A DNA stretch of 64,000 nucleotides. It comes from Cohnella rhizosphaerae. Its GTDB lineage: Bacteria; Bacillota; Bacilli; Paenibacillales; Paenibacillaceae. The stretch spans positions 124,001 through 188,000 of the forward strand of contig NZ_JAPDIA010000008.1 of NCBI RefSeq assembly GCF_029525575.1, read 5' to 3'. How positions within the stretch are numbered: the first letter of the stretch is position 1; each line of letters opens with the position of its first letter. Under the pieces are notes generated by a model that saw nothing but the letters and a program-made list of their open reading frames with translations, was not told the DNA's origin and did not search any database. A program made the translations under genes and the position numbers. Shown one piece after another: positions 36,243 through 46,686 of this stretch.

Positions 36243-38417
36243 ATGCTGCCGTCCTGGCTGAACGGATTGCTGTTTCTGCTCGTAACGGGATATGCCCTAT
36301 GTTTGTTCTGCCAAGCGGTCTATCGCCGCTATGCGTACATGAAGCTGGGGAAGGCCTCTGTCAAACCGCCGGACTGGCGAAAACGCGCGCGCGAAATGGC
36401 GGCGCAGGCGCTTGGGCATACGAAGCTGCTCAAGGATCGACGAAGCGGGATCATGCATCTGGTCGTCTTCTACGGCTTCATCGTGCTTCAATTCGGCGCG
36501 CTCGATCTGATTTATACCGGGCTGTCGGGCGGCGAGCCGCTTCCGATGCCGGGACGAACCGCATTCGGGCTGACGCAGGAGATCGCCGCGCTGCTTGTCC
36601 TTATCGCTGCAGGCTATGCCGCCTATCGCCGGTACGGCGAGAAGCTCGCGCGCCTGAAGCGAGGGTGGAAGCCCGCGATCGTATTGCTCCTCATCGGCGT
36701 CCTGATGCTGACGGTGCTGCTGTCGCTCGGTTTTTACCGCGTTTGGGAAGGACGCGGCGCGTCCGCCTTTGCGCCGGTTTCCTCGCTGATCGCCGAAGCC
36801 GCGTCGGGCCTGACGCTGACGCCGGCCGCCGCCAAGAACGCGTTTTTCGTCTGCTGGTGGGCGCATCTGCTCGTTTTGCTGACCTTTCTCGTGTACGTGC
36901 CGCAGTCGAAGCATTTTCATCTGATTACCGCGCCGATCAATCTGTTCCTCGGCCGGGCCGAGCCCGTAGGCAAGCTGAGTTCGCTAGACCTGGAAGACGA
37001 GACGGCGGAGACGTTCGGCGTCGGAAAAATCGAAGATTTTCGCAGGGGGCAAATGCTTGATTTCTATGCCTGCGTGGAGTGCGGCCGCTGCACGAACGTG
37101 TGTCCGGCAGCGGGCACCGGAAAAGCGCTGTCGCCGATGCATCTCATCACGAAGCTGCGGGACCATCTGACGGAAAAGGGAGCTGCGATCACAAGCAAAT
37201 CGCCATGGGTGCCGACTTTCGCGTTTTCTAATGTAAGCGTTCACAGCATGTCCGCGGATGCCGGTTCGCCTCCACCCTTTTTCCCGAATCCCGAATGGAA
37301 GGAAGACGCAGCCGGCGGCGCGGTCACCGATATTCGGCCGACGCTGGACTGGCAGCGGGAGCGGTGGACGGTGACCGACCGCAAGCCGGAGGAGGTGTCG
37401 CTGATCGGGGACGTCGTAAGCGAGTCGGAAATTTGGGCGTGCACGACCTGCCGCAGCTGCGAGGATCAGTGTCCGGTCGGCAATGAGCATGTCGACAAGA
37501 TCGTCGATCTGCGGCGCTATCTCGTCCTGACCGAAGGCAGCGTGCCGCAAGAAGCGCAGCGCGCGATGCAGAACATCGAGCGTCAGGGCAATCCCTGGGG
37601 CATCAGCAGAAACGACCGGGTACGGTGGACCGGAGAAATCGGCGGCATCCCGGTGCCGACGGTGAAGGACAATCCAGGTTTCGAAACGCTGTTTATCGTC
37701 GGCTCGATGGGCGCATACGACAACCGAAGCCGTAAAATTTCGCGCGCCTTCGTTCGGCTGCTGCACGAGGCGGGCGTCAACTTCGCGATTCTCGGCAACG
37801 AGGAAAAAAATTCGGGCGACGCCCCGCGGCGAATGGGCAACGAGCTGCTGTTCCAGCAGCTGTGCGCGGAAAATATCGCCACCTTCCGCAAATACGGCGT
37901 TCGCCGGATCGTGACCGCCTGTCCGCACACATTTCATACGCTGAAAAACGAATATCCCGATTTCGGACTCGTGGGAGTGGAGGTGCTCCATCATACGCAG
38001 CTGCTCGATCGGCTGCTGCGGGAAGGAAGGCTCGCGCCCTCGCATTCCGTCAAGGAGCGGATCGTCTATCACGACTCCTGCTATCTTGGGCGCTACAACG
38101 GCGAATACGATGCGCCGAGGCATCTTTTGCGCGCGATCGAGGGACTCGAGCTGCTGGAAATGGATCGTTCGCGCGAAAATGCGATGTGCTGCGGCGCGGG
38201 CGGCGGCCTGATGTGGATGGAGGAAACGGCGGGCAAACGGGTCAACGCGGCGCGGACGGAGCAGGCCTTGCAAACGAAACCGACGATGATCGGGAGCGCC
38301 TGCCCTTATTGCCTGACGATGCTCGAGGACGGCACGAAGCAAATGAAAGCGGACGACCGTGTCAAGGCGCGGGACGTCGCGGAGATTTTGGAGCTGGCGG
38401 TGTTCGGCGCGACTTGA
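36243..38417 (+). CDS. fadF: Membrane iron-sulfur oxidoreductase FadF (HdrD/GlpC-like)
   Basis: A 724-residue protein with an N-terminal membrane domain (TM segments near residues 5-25, 80-100, 118-135, 145-165 and 205-225) and a cytoplasmic iron-sulfur part. The two 4Fe-4S ligand sets are CVECGRCTNVCP near residue 280 and CTTCRSCEDQCP near 400. The two CCG-type clusters follow (YHDSCYLGRYN and MCCGAGGG; ACPHTFHTLKNEYPDF). This matches B. subtilis FadF (YwjF), thought to pass electrons from EtfAB to the quinone pool. GGAGGGAGG lies just before the ATG. It is the first gene of the rightward beta-oxidation operon. The frame is intact. Confidence 0.92.
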   Translation: MLPSWLNGLLFLLVTGYALCLFCQAVYRRYAYMKLGKASVKPPDWRKRAREMAAQALGHTKLLKDRRSGIMHLVVFYGFIVLQFGALDLIYTGLSGGEPLPMPGRTAFGLTQEIAALLVLIAAGYAAYRRYGEKLARLKRGWKPAIVLLLIGVLMLTVLLSLGFYRVWEGRGASAFAPVSSLIAEAASGLTLTPAAAKNAFFVCWWAHLLVLLTFLVYVPQSKHFHLITAPINLFLGRAEPVGKLSSLDLEDETAETFGVGKIEDFRRGQMLDFYACVECGRCTNVCPAAGTGKALSPMHLITKLRDHLTEKGAAITSKSPWVPTFAFSNVSVHSMSADAGSPPPFFPNPEWKEDAAGGAVTDIRPTLDWQRERWTVTDRKPEEVSLIGDVVSESEIWACTTCRSCEDQCPVGNEHVDKIVDLRRYLVLTEGSVPQEAQRAMQNIERQGNPWGISRNDRVRWTGEIGGIPVPTVKDNPGFETLFIVGSMGAYDNRSRKISRAFVRLLHEAGVNFAILGNEEKNSGDAPRRMGNELLFQQLCAENIATFRKYGVRRIVTACPHTFHTLKNEYPDFGLVGVEVLHHTQLLDRLLREGRLAPSHSVKERIVYHDSCYLGRYNGEYDAPRHLLRAIEGLELLEMDRSRENAMCCGAGGGLMWMEETAGKRVNAARTEQALQTKPTMIGSACPYCLTMLEDGTKQMKADDRVKARDVAEILELAVFGAT

Positions 38418-38458
38418 GGCGCTTCGAGCCATTTAAACCAGGATGAGGAGGTTCTCGT

Positions 38459-40858
38459 ATGGCTTTTAACATCAGAAAAGCGGCGGTCGTCGGCTCGGGC
38501 GTCATGGGCGCGAGCATCGCCGCGCATCTGGCGAACGCGGGCATACCGAGTTTGCTTCTGGACATCGTCCCCGATTCGCTCGCGCCGGATGAGGAAGCCA
38601 AGGGATTGACGCTCGCCGATGCCGCGGTCCGCAACCGGCTGGCGGCGGGCGCGCTCGCGAGGCTGCCGTCCGTCCAGCCCTCCCCCTTTTACGACGACGC
38701 CTTCGCGGGTTTGATCGAGCCGGGCAATCTCGAGGACGACCTGCACCGGATTCGGGAGGTCGACTGGGTCATCGAGGCCGTCGTCGAAAAGCTGTCCGTC
38801 AAACGAGACGTGTTGATGCGAATCGAACGCGATTGGCGACCGGGCGTCATCGTCAGCTCCAATACGTCGGGCGTTTCGATCCGGGAGATGGCCGAGGGAC
38901 GAAGCGAAGCGTTCAAAGCGCATTTTCTCGGCACGCACTTTTTTTAATCCGCCCCGTTACATGAAGCTGCTCGAGCTCGTTCCCGGAGACGAGACCGATC
39001 CGGCGATCGTCAGCCGAATGGCCGAATTCGCCGAGCGTATCCTGGGCAAAGGCGTCGTCGTCGCCAGGGATACGCCCAACTTCATCGCCAACCGGATCGG
39101 CGCTTACGGCTTGCTCGCGACGCTTCGGGCGATGGAGGCCGGCGGCTTTACCGTAGAAGAGACGGACGCCGTCACCGGTCCGGCGATGGGCCGTCCGAAG
39201 AGCGCGACGCTGCGTACGCTGGACCTGGTCGGCATCGACACGTTCTTGCACGTGGCGAACAACGTGTTCGAGAAGACGGACGATCCGGCGGAAAAAGCGG
39301 CGTTCGAGCCGCCGAAGCTGCTGCATGAACTGGCTTCGCGGGGGTGGATCGGCGAGAAAGCGGACGCGGGATTCTACAAAAAAGTGAAAGGCGCGGCCGG
39401 CAGCGAGATTCTGTCGCTCGACCCCGCAACGATGACGTACGTCCCGGCGGCGAAGCCGAGCGGGGCGTCGCTGGATGCCGCGGCGGCGGCCAGGGGCGCG
39501 AAGGAAAAAACGAAGGCGCTGCTAAACGGAAAGGATCGGCATGCGGAGCTGGCATGGCAAATTGTGAAGCAAACGCTCGTCTATGCGGCGGAAAAAGTCG
39601 GCGAGATCGCAGGCTCGGTCGACGACGTCGACAAGGCGATGCGATGGGGCTTCAACTGGGAGCTCGGCCCGTTCGAGCTGTGGGACGCGATCGGGCTCGT
39701 GGCGTCCGCAGCCCGGATGGAAGCGGAAGGCACGCTCGTGCCGGCCTGGGTGAAGGACTGGATCGCGGCGGGACACGCGTCGTTTTATCGCCGGGAAGAA
39801 GGACGCGCCGCTTATGCTTACCGCGGCGCTTACCGCGAGCTCGACGAGCGGCCGGAGGCGATCTCGCTGCGCGGGCTGAAGGAGAAAAGCCGGGTCGTGC
39901 GGTCGAATGCCGGCGCCAGTCTGATCGACATCGGGGGAAGGCGTGGCGGCGCTCGAATTTCACTCGCGCAGCAATGCGATCGGCGGCGACATCCTGGCGA
40001 TGATCGGGGGAGAGCGTCGAGGAGGTGCGGCGCAACTACGACGCCCTCGTCATCGCGAACGAAGGGCGCAATTTCTGCGTGGGCGCGAACCTCATGCTGC
40101 TCCTCATGGAAGCCCAGAACGAGGAATGGGATGAAGTGGAGGCGATCATCCGGCTGTTCCAGGACACGATGACGAAGCTGAAGCGCTTCGAAAAGCCGGT
40201 CGTCGCGGCGCCGCACCGGATGACGCTCGGCGGGGGCGTGGAGGTATGCCTGCCCGCAGACGAGATCGCGATGCTGGCCGAGACGTACTTCGGACTGGTC
40301 GAAGCCGGCGTCGGCCTCATTCCGGCGGGCGGCGGCTGCAAGGAGCTTGCGCTGCGGGTCAGCGGAGACCATCCGGATCCGGAGATCGACCTGCAGCCGC
40401 ACGTGAACCGGCTGTTCCTGAACATCGGTACGGCCAAAGTGTCGACGAGCGCCCACGACGCGAGGAAGCTCGGCTATCTGCGGGCGGGCGACCGGATCGT
40501 CATGAGCCAGGAGCGCCTGATCTACGAAGCGAAGCAAAGCGCGCTTCGACTTGCGCAGACGGGCATTGGGACGCCCGTGCCGCAGCGAATCCGCGTGGTC
40601 GGCGCGGAGGGCAAAGCCGTCATGAAGCTGGGGGCGCGCGGCATGCATACGAGCGGATACATCAGCGATCACGACCTGCTCATCGCCGGCAAGCTCGCGC
40701 ACGTGCTCGCCGGCGGGGACGTGCCGGCAGGCACGTACGTGACCGAGCAATACATGCTGGATTTGGAACGCGAGGCGTTCCTCAGCCTGTGCGGCGAGCC
40801 GAAAACCCGGCAGCGGATGCAGCATATGCTCGCCAAGGGAAAGGCGCTGCGCAACTAA
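38459..40858 (+). CDS. fadN: 3-hydroxyacyl-CoA dehydrogenase/enoyl-CoA hydratase FadN (three apparent frameshifts)
   Basis: FadN is the bifunctional beta-oxidation enzyme. The N-terminal NAD-binding loop is AVVGSGVMGASIAAHLANAG, and the first dehydrogenase domain includes SNTSGVSI and the catalytic block FLGTHFFNPPRYMKLLELVPG. A C-terminal dehydrogenase repeat and crotonase-fold hydratase domain (ANEGRNFCVGANLMLLL, then AAPHRMTLGGGVEVCLPAD) follow. Frames join at T7 38939-38945, G5 39933-39937 and G5 40006-40010. Three single-base removals return to the first frame and give 798 residues, close to the B. subtilis length. It lies between fadF and fadA with short gaps. Confidence 0.94.
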
Positions 40859-40883
40859 CGAGCGAAGGGGGGCCGAATGTCCC

Positions 40884-42069
40884 ATGAGAGAAGCAGTCAT
40901 CGTGTCGGCCGCGCGCACGCCCGTCGGCCGCGCCAAAAAAGGAAGCTTCGTCCATACGCGCGCCGAGGATCTGGGGCGGACCGTGCTGGAAGCGGTCATC
41001 GCGCGTGCGCCCGGCGTCTCCAAGGGGGGACGTCGAGGATATTATCGTCGGCTGCGCGATGCCGGAAGGCGAACAGGGCCTCAATTTCGCGCGCATCATG
41101 TCGCTCTACGCGGGTTTTCCGTCCGCCGTGCCTGCGATTACGATCAACCGGTTTTGCGCGTCCGGTCTGCAGGCGATCGCCTTCGCGGCCGAGCGGATCG
41201 CCGCCGGCGGCGCCGACGTCATCGTCGCGGGCGGCGTCGAGAGCATGAGCCATGTGCCGATGGCCGGATTCAAACCTTCGCCGCATCCGGCGATCGTCGA
41301 CGAGCGGCCCGATATTTATATCGCGATGGGCCATACGGCGGAGAACGTCGCCGAACGCTTCGGCATCTCCCGCGAGGATCAGGATCGGTTCGCAGCGGAC
41401 AGCCACCGCAAGGCCGCGCTGGCGCAGGCGTCGGGCGTCTTCCGCGAGGAGACGGTGCCCGTGGCGACGTCGGTCCGCGGCTTCGGCGCGGACGGCAAGC
41501 CCTGGGAGCGGCGGCTCGTGCTCGAGGCGGACGAAGGCGTTCGGCCGGATACGACGCCGGCGGCGCTCGCAAGGCTGAAGCCGGCCTTCAAGGCGGGCGG
41601 CACGGTTACGGCGGGCAACGCTTCCCAGATGAGCGACGGCGCGGCCGCCCTGCTCGTCATGAGCCGCGAGCGCGCGGAGGCGTTCGGGCTCGCGCCGCTC
41701 GCCGCGTTCAGGTCGTTCGCTCTGGCCGGCGTCGATCCTGACGTGATGGGCGTCGGGCCGGTCGAGGCGATTCCGAAGGCGGTGCGGTCGGCGGGCTGGT
41801 CGATGGCCGACGTCGATCTGTTCGAGATCAACGAAGCGTTCGCTTCGCAATGCCTGCACGTCGTTCGCGCGCTGGCGCTGGACAAAGACAAGGTGAACGT
41901 CAACGGCGGCGCGATCGCGCTTGGCCATCCGCTCGGCTGCACGGGCGCGAAGCTGTCGGCGAGCCTGATCTACGAGCTGCGCCGCCGCGGAGGCGGCCGC
42001 GGGATCGTGTCGATGTGCATCGGCGGCGGTATGGGCGCGGCCGGCGCGTTCGAGGTCTATCCCGCTTAG
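40884..42069 (+). CDS. fadA: Acetyl-CoA acyltransferase (3-ketoacyl-CoA thiolase) FadA (apparent frameshift)
   Basis: FadA cleaves 3-ketoacyl-CoA to acetyl-CoA and a shortened acyl-CoA. The N-terminus MREAVIVSAARTPVGRAKKG is typical, the catalytic Cys is in TINRFCASGLQAIA near residue 92, the GGVESMSHVPM signature is near 119, and the C-terminal NVNGGAIALGHPLGCTGAKL and CIGGGMGAA hold the other active-site His and Cys. The frame breaks at G6 41024-41029. One G less gives 394 residues. It is the third gene of the rightward operon. Confidence 0.95.
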
Positions 42070-42138
42070 CGGGTAGCCGGACCGGCGATTCGCCGCATGA
42101 CCGAAGCGCGATAAGCGTTCAAGGGAGGTTTCTCGCAA

Positions 42139-43924
42139 ATGACCGAAAAATCGTTCGAAAAAACGGCGGGCGGCGGCTTCGTCGTCGCGGACGCCGATTA
42201 TGCGTCGGTCGCGACGCCCGAGGACTTGACCGAAGAACAGCGCATGATCGCCGAAACGACGGAAGCGTTCGTCGACCGCGACGTGCTGCCGCACGACGAA
42301 CGGCTCGAAGGGCTCGATTACGAGCTGACCGTGAAGCTCATGCGTCAGGCCGGCGAGCTCGGCCTGCTCGGCGCGGACGTCCCCGAGGCATACGGAGGCC
42401 TGGGTCTCGACAAGATCAGCTCCGCGCTCATCAGCGAGCGGCTGTCCCGCGCCGCTTCCTTCGCCCTGTCGATCGGCGCGCATGTCGGGATCGGCACGCT
42501 GCCGATCGTCTACTTCGGCTCGCAGGCGCAGAAGCAAACGTATTTGCCCGATCTCGCTAGCGGCAGGCTGCTCGCGGCATACTGCCTGACCGAGCCTTCG
42601 TCGGGCTCGGACGCGCTCGGCGCCCGTACGACGGCCCGGCTGTCCGAGGACGGCAGCCATTACGTGCTGAACGGGACGAAGCAGTTTATTACGAACGCGG
42701 GCTTTGCGGATCTCTTCATCGTATACGCGAAGGTCGACGGCCAGCATTTCAGCACCTTTATCGTCGAGCGCGCGATGGCGGGGGTGAGCGTCGGACTCGA
42801 GGAGAAAAAGATGGGCATCAAAGGGAGCTCGACGCGTCCGCTCGTGCTCGAGGACGTGAAGGTGCCGACCGAAAACCTGCTGTGGGAGGTCGGCAAGGGC
42901 CATCTGATCGCCTTCAATATATTGAATATCGGCCGCTTCAAGCTTGCCGTCGGCTGTCTGGGCGCCGCCAAGGAGGCGATCGCCTTAAGCGCGAAGTATG
43001 CGAACGAACGAATCCAGTTCGGCAAGCCGATCTCCGCTTTTCCGCTCGTGGGCAAGAAGCTCGCGGAGATGAATACGCGCGCCTACGTGCTCGAGAGCGT
43101 CATTTACCGTACCGCGGGGTTAATCGACGCAGGCTTGTCCGGGATCGATCATGCTTCGTCGGATTCCGGCGTTCAATCGGCCAAGGCGATCGCGGAATAC
43201 GCCATCGAATGCTCGATCAACAAGGTATTCGGTTCCGAAGCGCTGGACTTCGTCGCGGACGAAGGCGTTCAAATTCACGGCGGATATGGCTACATCCAGG
43301 AGTACAAAATCGAGCGCATTTATCGCGACTCGCGCATCAACCGCATTTTCGAGGGCACGAACGAGATTAACCGGCTGCTCATCCCGGGGACGCTCGTGAA
43401 GCGCGCGCTCAAGGGACAGCTGCCGCTTCTGCAAAAGGCGCAGGCGCTTCAGACCGAGCTGCTCCAGCTTGTGCCGGGGCGTACGTTCGAAGGAACGCTG
43501 GAAGAAGAGACGCACTTGACGGCGATGGCCAAAAAAATATTTCTGATGGCCGGGGCGGCCGCCGTCCAGCGCTACGGCCCGAGGCTCGAGGAGGAACAGG
43601 AGATACTTGCGGCGCTGGCGGACATCCTGATTCAGCTGTACGCGATGGAGAGCGCCCTTCTTCGCGCCAAAAAGCAGCTTGCGGGCCAGGGAGAGGAACG
43701 GGCTGCGCTCGCCGTCGCCATGACGCGGGCGTTCGCGCACGACGCTTTCGGGCGGATCGAAGCGCTCGCCCAAGAGACGCTGGCGGCCGTCGAAGTCGGC
43801 GATTCGCTGCGGACGCAGCTGTCGGCGCTCAAAAAAGCTGGCGCGCCGAGGCCCGGTGGATACGGTGGCGCTGAAGCGTCAGGTGGCGGCGGCCGTCGTC
43901 CGGGAAGAAGGCTTCGTCAGCTAA
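42139..43924 (+). CDS. fadE: Acyl-CoA dehydrogenase FadE (apparent frameshift at C-terminus)
   Basis: FadE introduces the trans-2 double bond in acyl-CoA and donates electrons to EtfAB. The 594-residue protein has the N-terminal helical domain, AYCLTEPSSGSDALGARTTA near residue 150, FITNAGFADLFIVYAK near 195, the FAD-contact segment with GRFKLAVGCLGAAKEAI near 275, and VQIHGGYGYIQEY, then RIYRDSRINRIFEGTNEINR, near 380. A C-terminal extension is present, as in YusJ-type long-chain enzymes. The tail is reached after removing one A from A6 43831-43836, ending at TAA 43922. It follows fadA by 69 bases. Confidence 0.94.
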
Positions 43925-43959
43925 CAAAGCGATAGATGCCGGACCGTGAGGTGATGGGT

Positions 43960-45650
43960 TTGTCACAAACGCCTTGGTATGTTCATTACCCTAGCGAAGT
44001 GCCCCGGACCTGCCCGTATCCGCAGCATAATCTGGCCGCCTTTCTCATCGCTTCCGCCGAACGCTTTCCCGACCGCACGGCGCTCAGCTTCCTGGGCAAA
44101 AAAACAACGTATGCCGGGCTGCTCGACTCGGCGTACCGGTTCGCGGGGGTGCTGGGAAAGCTTGGCGTCCGACGCGGCGAGCGAGTCGCGATCATGCTTC
44201 CCAACTGTCCGCAGCTCGTCGCCGCGTATTTCGGGACGCTGCTCGCCGGAGGCGTCGTCGTCATGACGAACCCGCTGTACGTGCAGCGGGAAATCGCGCA
44301 TCAGCTCAAAGATTCGGGCGCCGTCGCCATGCTGACGCTCGACCTGCTGTTCCGCAAAGCGAGGGACGCCGCGCAATCGCTGCCCGATTTGCACATCATC
44401 GTGACTTCGATTAAAGACGGACTTCCTTTTCCGAAAAGCTGGCTGTATCCGATCAAGGCGAGGCGGGAGGGGCTCGACCGGCAGGTGTCCTACGGACCGC
44501 GCGTCCATCATTACGCCAAGCTGCTGCGCGATATGCCGCCGCTGCCGATTCACGCGGAGGTGGACGCCGGGCGGGAGCTGGCGCTCCTTCAATATACGGG
44601 CGGTACGACGGGCGTCGCCAAAGGCGTCATGCTGACGCACGCCAACCTCGTCGCCAACACGATTCAAACGAGTCTGTGGTTTTACAAAAGCGAGCCCGGC
44701 CGGGAACGTTATTTGGCGGCGCTTCCTTTTTTCCACGTGTTCGGTTTGACCGTGCTTATGAACCAGGCGATCATGCTGGGGGGGCGAGTTGATTCTCGTA
44801 CCGCGATTCGAGGCGGGCGACATTCTGCGCATCATCGACAAGCAAAAGCCGACCGTATTTCCGGGGGGCCCCGACGATGTACATCGCGCTTATCGGCCAC
44901 CCGAGGGTCAAGGATTACGACCTGTCCTCGATCAACGTTTGCATCAGCGGCGCGGCGCCCCTGCCCTATGAGGTGCAGGCGCGGTTCGAGGAAATCACAG
45001 GAGGCAGGCTCATCGAAGGATACGGGCTGACGGAAGCGTCGCCGGTCACCCACGCGAACAACATCTGGGAATATCGCAAAAAGGGGTCCATCGGCCTGCC
45101 TTTTACGGATACGCTTGCCAAAATCGTGCATCCCGAAACCGGGGAGGATCTGCCCGTCGGGTCGACGGGCGAGCTCGCGGTAAAGGGGCCGCAGGTGATG
45201 AAGGGCTACTGGAACCGGCCGGAGGAGACGGCGCGGGCGCTTCGGGACGGCTGGCTGCGCACGGGCGACATGGCGCGCATGGACGAGGAAGGATTTTTCT
45301 ATATCATGGATCGGATGAAGGATGTGATCATCGCGGGCGGCTACAATATATTTCCCCGGGAGATCGAGGAGGTGCTGTTCGAGCATCCCGCGATCGAGGA
45401 GGCTGCAGCGCTCGGCGTGCCCGATCCGTATCGCGGGGAAACGGTGAAGGTGTACGCCGTGCTGAGACCCGGAGCGATGCTGACCGAATCGGAGCTCAGG
45501 GCCTGGTGCAAGGAGCGCCTCGCAGCCTACAAGGTGCCGCGCATTTACGAATTCAGAAGCAGCCTGCCGAAAACGATGGCCGGGAAGGTGCTGCGGCGAA
45601 AACTGCTCGAGGAAGAGGAGAAAGCCGGCCGGCATTCCAACGACCTATAA
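43960..45650 (+). CDS. lcfA: Long-chain fatty acid-CoA ligase (two apparent frameshifts)
   Basis: This enzyme activates fatty acids with ATP and CoA via an acyl-adenylate. The AMP-binding P-loop YTGGTTGVAKGVMLTH is near residue 215, ALPFFHVFGLTVL near 250, GYGLTEASPVTH near 345, the hinge TGDMARMDEEGFFYIMDRMK near 425, and the catalytic Lys in KTMAGKVLRRKLL near the end. Frames join at G7 44778-44784 and G6 44873-44878, giving about 562 residues. The TTG at 43960 is chosen for GAGGTGA 5 bases upstream. ATGs at 43936 and 43954 are alternatives. It supplies acyl-CoA for the operon. Confidence 0.92.
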
Positions 45651-45696
45651 TGCGCCGGGCGCCGCTAGCGCGGGCGGCCCGGGAGGAGGGAGCGCC

Positions 45697-46161
45697 ATGG
45701 AAGGACCGAACCTCGCGTCCGGGTCCGATGCGGAAATGGTCGAGCGGGCCCGCCGCACGTTCTGGGGATACCTCGGCTGCGAGCTGATTCGGCGGGACGC
45801 GCGCGAGACCGTCGTCGAGCTGGATGTCGAGGAGCGGCATATGAACTTGATCGGAATGATGCACGGCGGGGTGCATACGGCGCTGCTGGACTCGGCGATG
45901 GGGCTGGCCGCGATGGCGGCGCTGCCGGACGAGGATGTCGTGACGTCGAGCCTAAACGTCCATTTTACGGCGCCGGCGCGGGTGGGCAGGGTGCGGGCGA
46001 CCGCGGCCGTCGTGCATATGTCCGGAAGGATCGTGACTGCGGAGGGCAGGCTGTACACGGCGGACGGCAAGCTGTCGTCGATGGCGACCGCGTCCTTCCG
46101 TGTGGTCGAGCGGAAAAGCGGAGCGGAGTCGCAACGGCCGGGATCCCCCGAGACGCCATAA
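45697..46161 (+). CDS. PaaI-type hotdog thioesterase
   Basis: A 154-residue single-domain hotdog-fold acyl-CoA thioesterase of the PaaI/YbgC-like type. The catalytic segment MHGGVHTALLDSAMGLAAMA is near residue 54, and SSLNVHFTAPARVG near 86 forms the central sheet. It is the last gene of the rightward beta-oxidation operon and may trim dead-end acyl-CoAs or recycle CoA. GGAGGAGGGAG precedes the ATG. The exact substrate is not evident. Confidence 0.88.
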   Translation: MEGPNLASGSDAEMVERARRTFWGYLGCELIRRDARETVVELDVEERHMNLIGMMHGGVHTALLDSAMGLAAMAALPDEDVVTSSLNVHFTAPARVGRVRATAAVVHMSGRIVTAEGRLYTADGKLSSMATASFRVVERKSGAESQRPGSPETP

Positions 46162-46165
46162 AGTC

Positions 46166-46201
46166 AAAAAAAGCCGTACCCCGGAGGGTACGGCTTTTAA
46201 A
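46166..46201. terminator. Bidirectional terminator between the fad operon and rpsT
   Basis: AAAAGCCGTACCC (46169-46181) pairs perfectly with GGGTACGGCTTTT (46186-46198). T runs occur on both strands, serving convergent transcripts. Confidence 0.93.
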
Positions 46202-46226
46202 CGCCATTATGGATTAAGGCACCGTC

Positions 46227-46499
46227 TTACGCTTGCGCGGACAGCGCGTTCAACTTCTTGGCGAGACGGGACTTCTTGCGGGAAGCCGCGTTTTTGTGGA
46301 TGAGGCCCTTGGTTACTGCCTTGTCCAGCTTCTTCTGTGCGACTTGAAGCGCATTCTTCGCTGCTTCGACGTCCGTGCCCACTACGGCTACGTCCGCTTG
46401 CTTAACGGCGGTACGAAGAGCGGACTTCTGGGAAGCGTTGCGCAGGCGGCGCTTCTCGTTCGTCTTGGTACGCTTGATCGCGGATTTGATGTTCGGCAT
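46227..46499 (-). CDS. rpsT: 30S ribosomal protein S20
   Basis: A 90-residue 16S rRNA-binding protein of the small subunit. The sequence begins MPNIKSAIKRTKTNEKRRLR and is highly basic, with the KGLIHKNAASRKKSRLAKKL tail typical of S20. The ATG at 46499 is used because the family starts PNIKSA and GGAGG lies upstream. An upstream extension to 46538 is not needed. It is divergent from gpr, as in B. subtilis. Confidence 0.97.
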   Translation of the reverse strand: MPNIKSAIKRTKTNEKRRLRNASQKSALRTAVKQADVAVVGTDVEAAKNALQVAQKKLDKAVTKGLIHKNAASRKKSRLAKKLNALSAQA

Positions 46500-46686
46500 T
46501 GATTTCACCTCCTGCAAAAACTGCAAGTATTTCTCCACACAACTTGTAACATTCTATCATGCAAGGGGGCAAAACGCAAGACAATCGCGGAGCCTGTGCG
46601 GTTGCGTCTATGAGTCGCGATTGCGCGGCCCGCGTGCATGCGGACCGCGATGCCCCGTTCAGCAGTCGGAGAGGAGCGAATACGCG

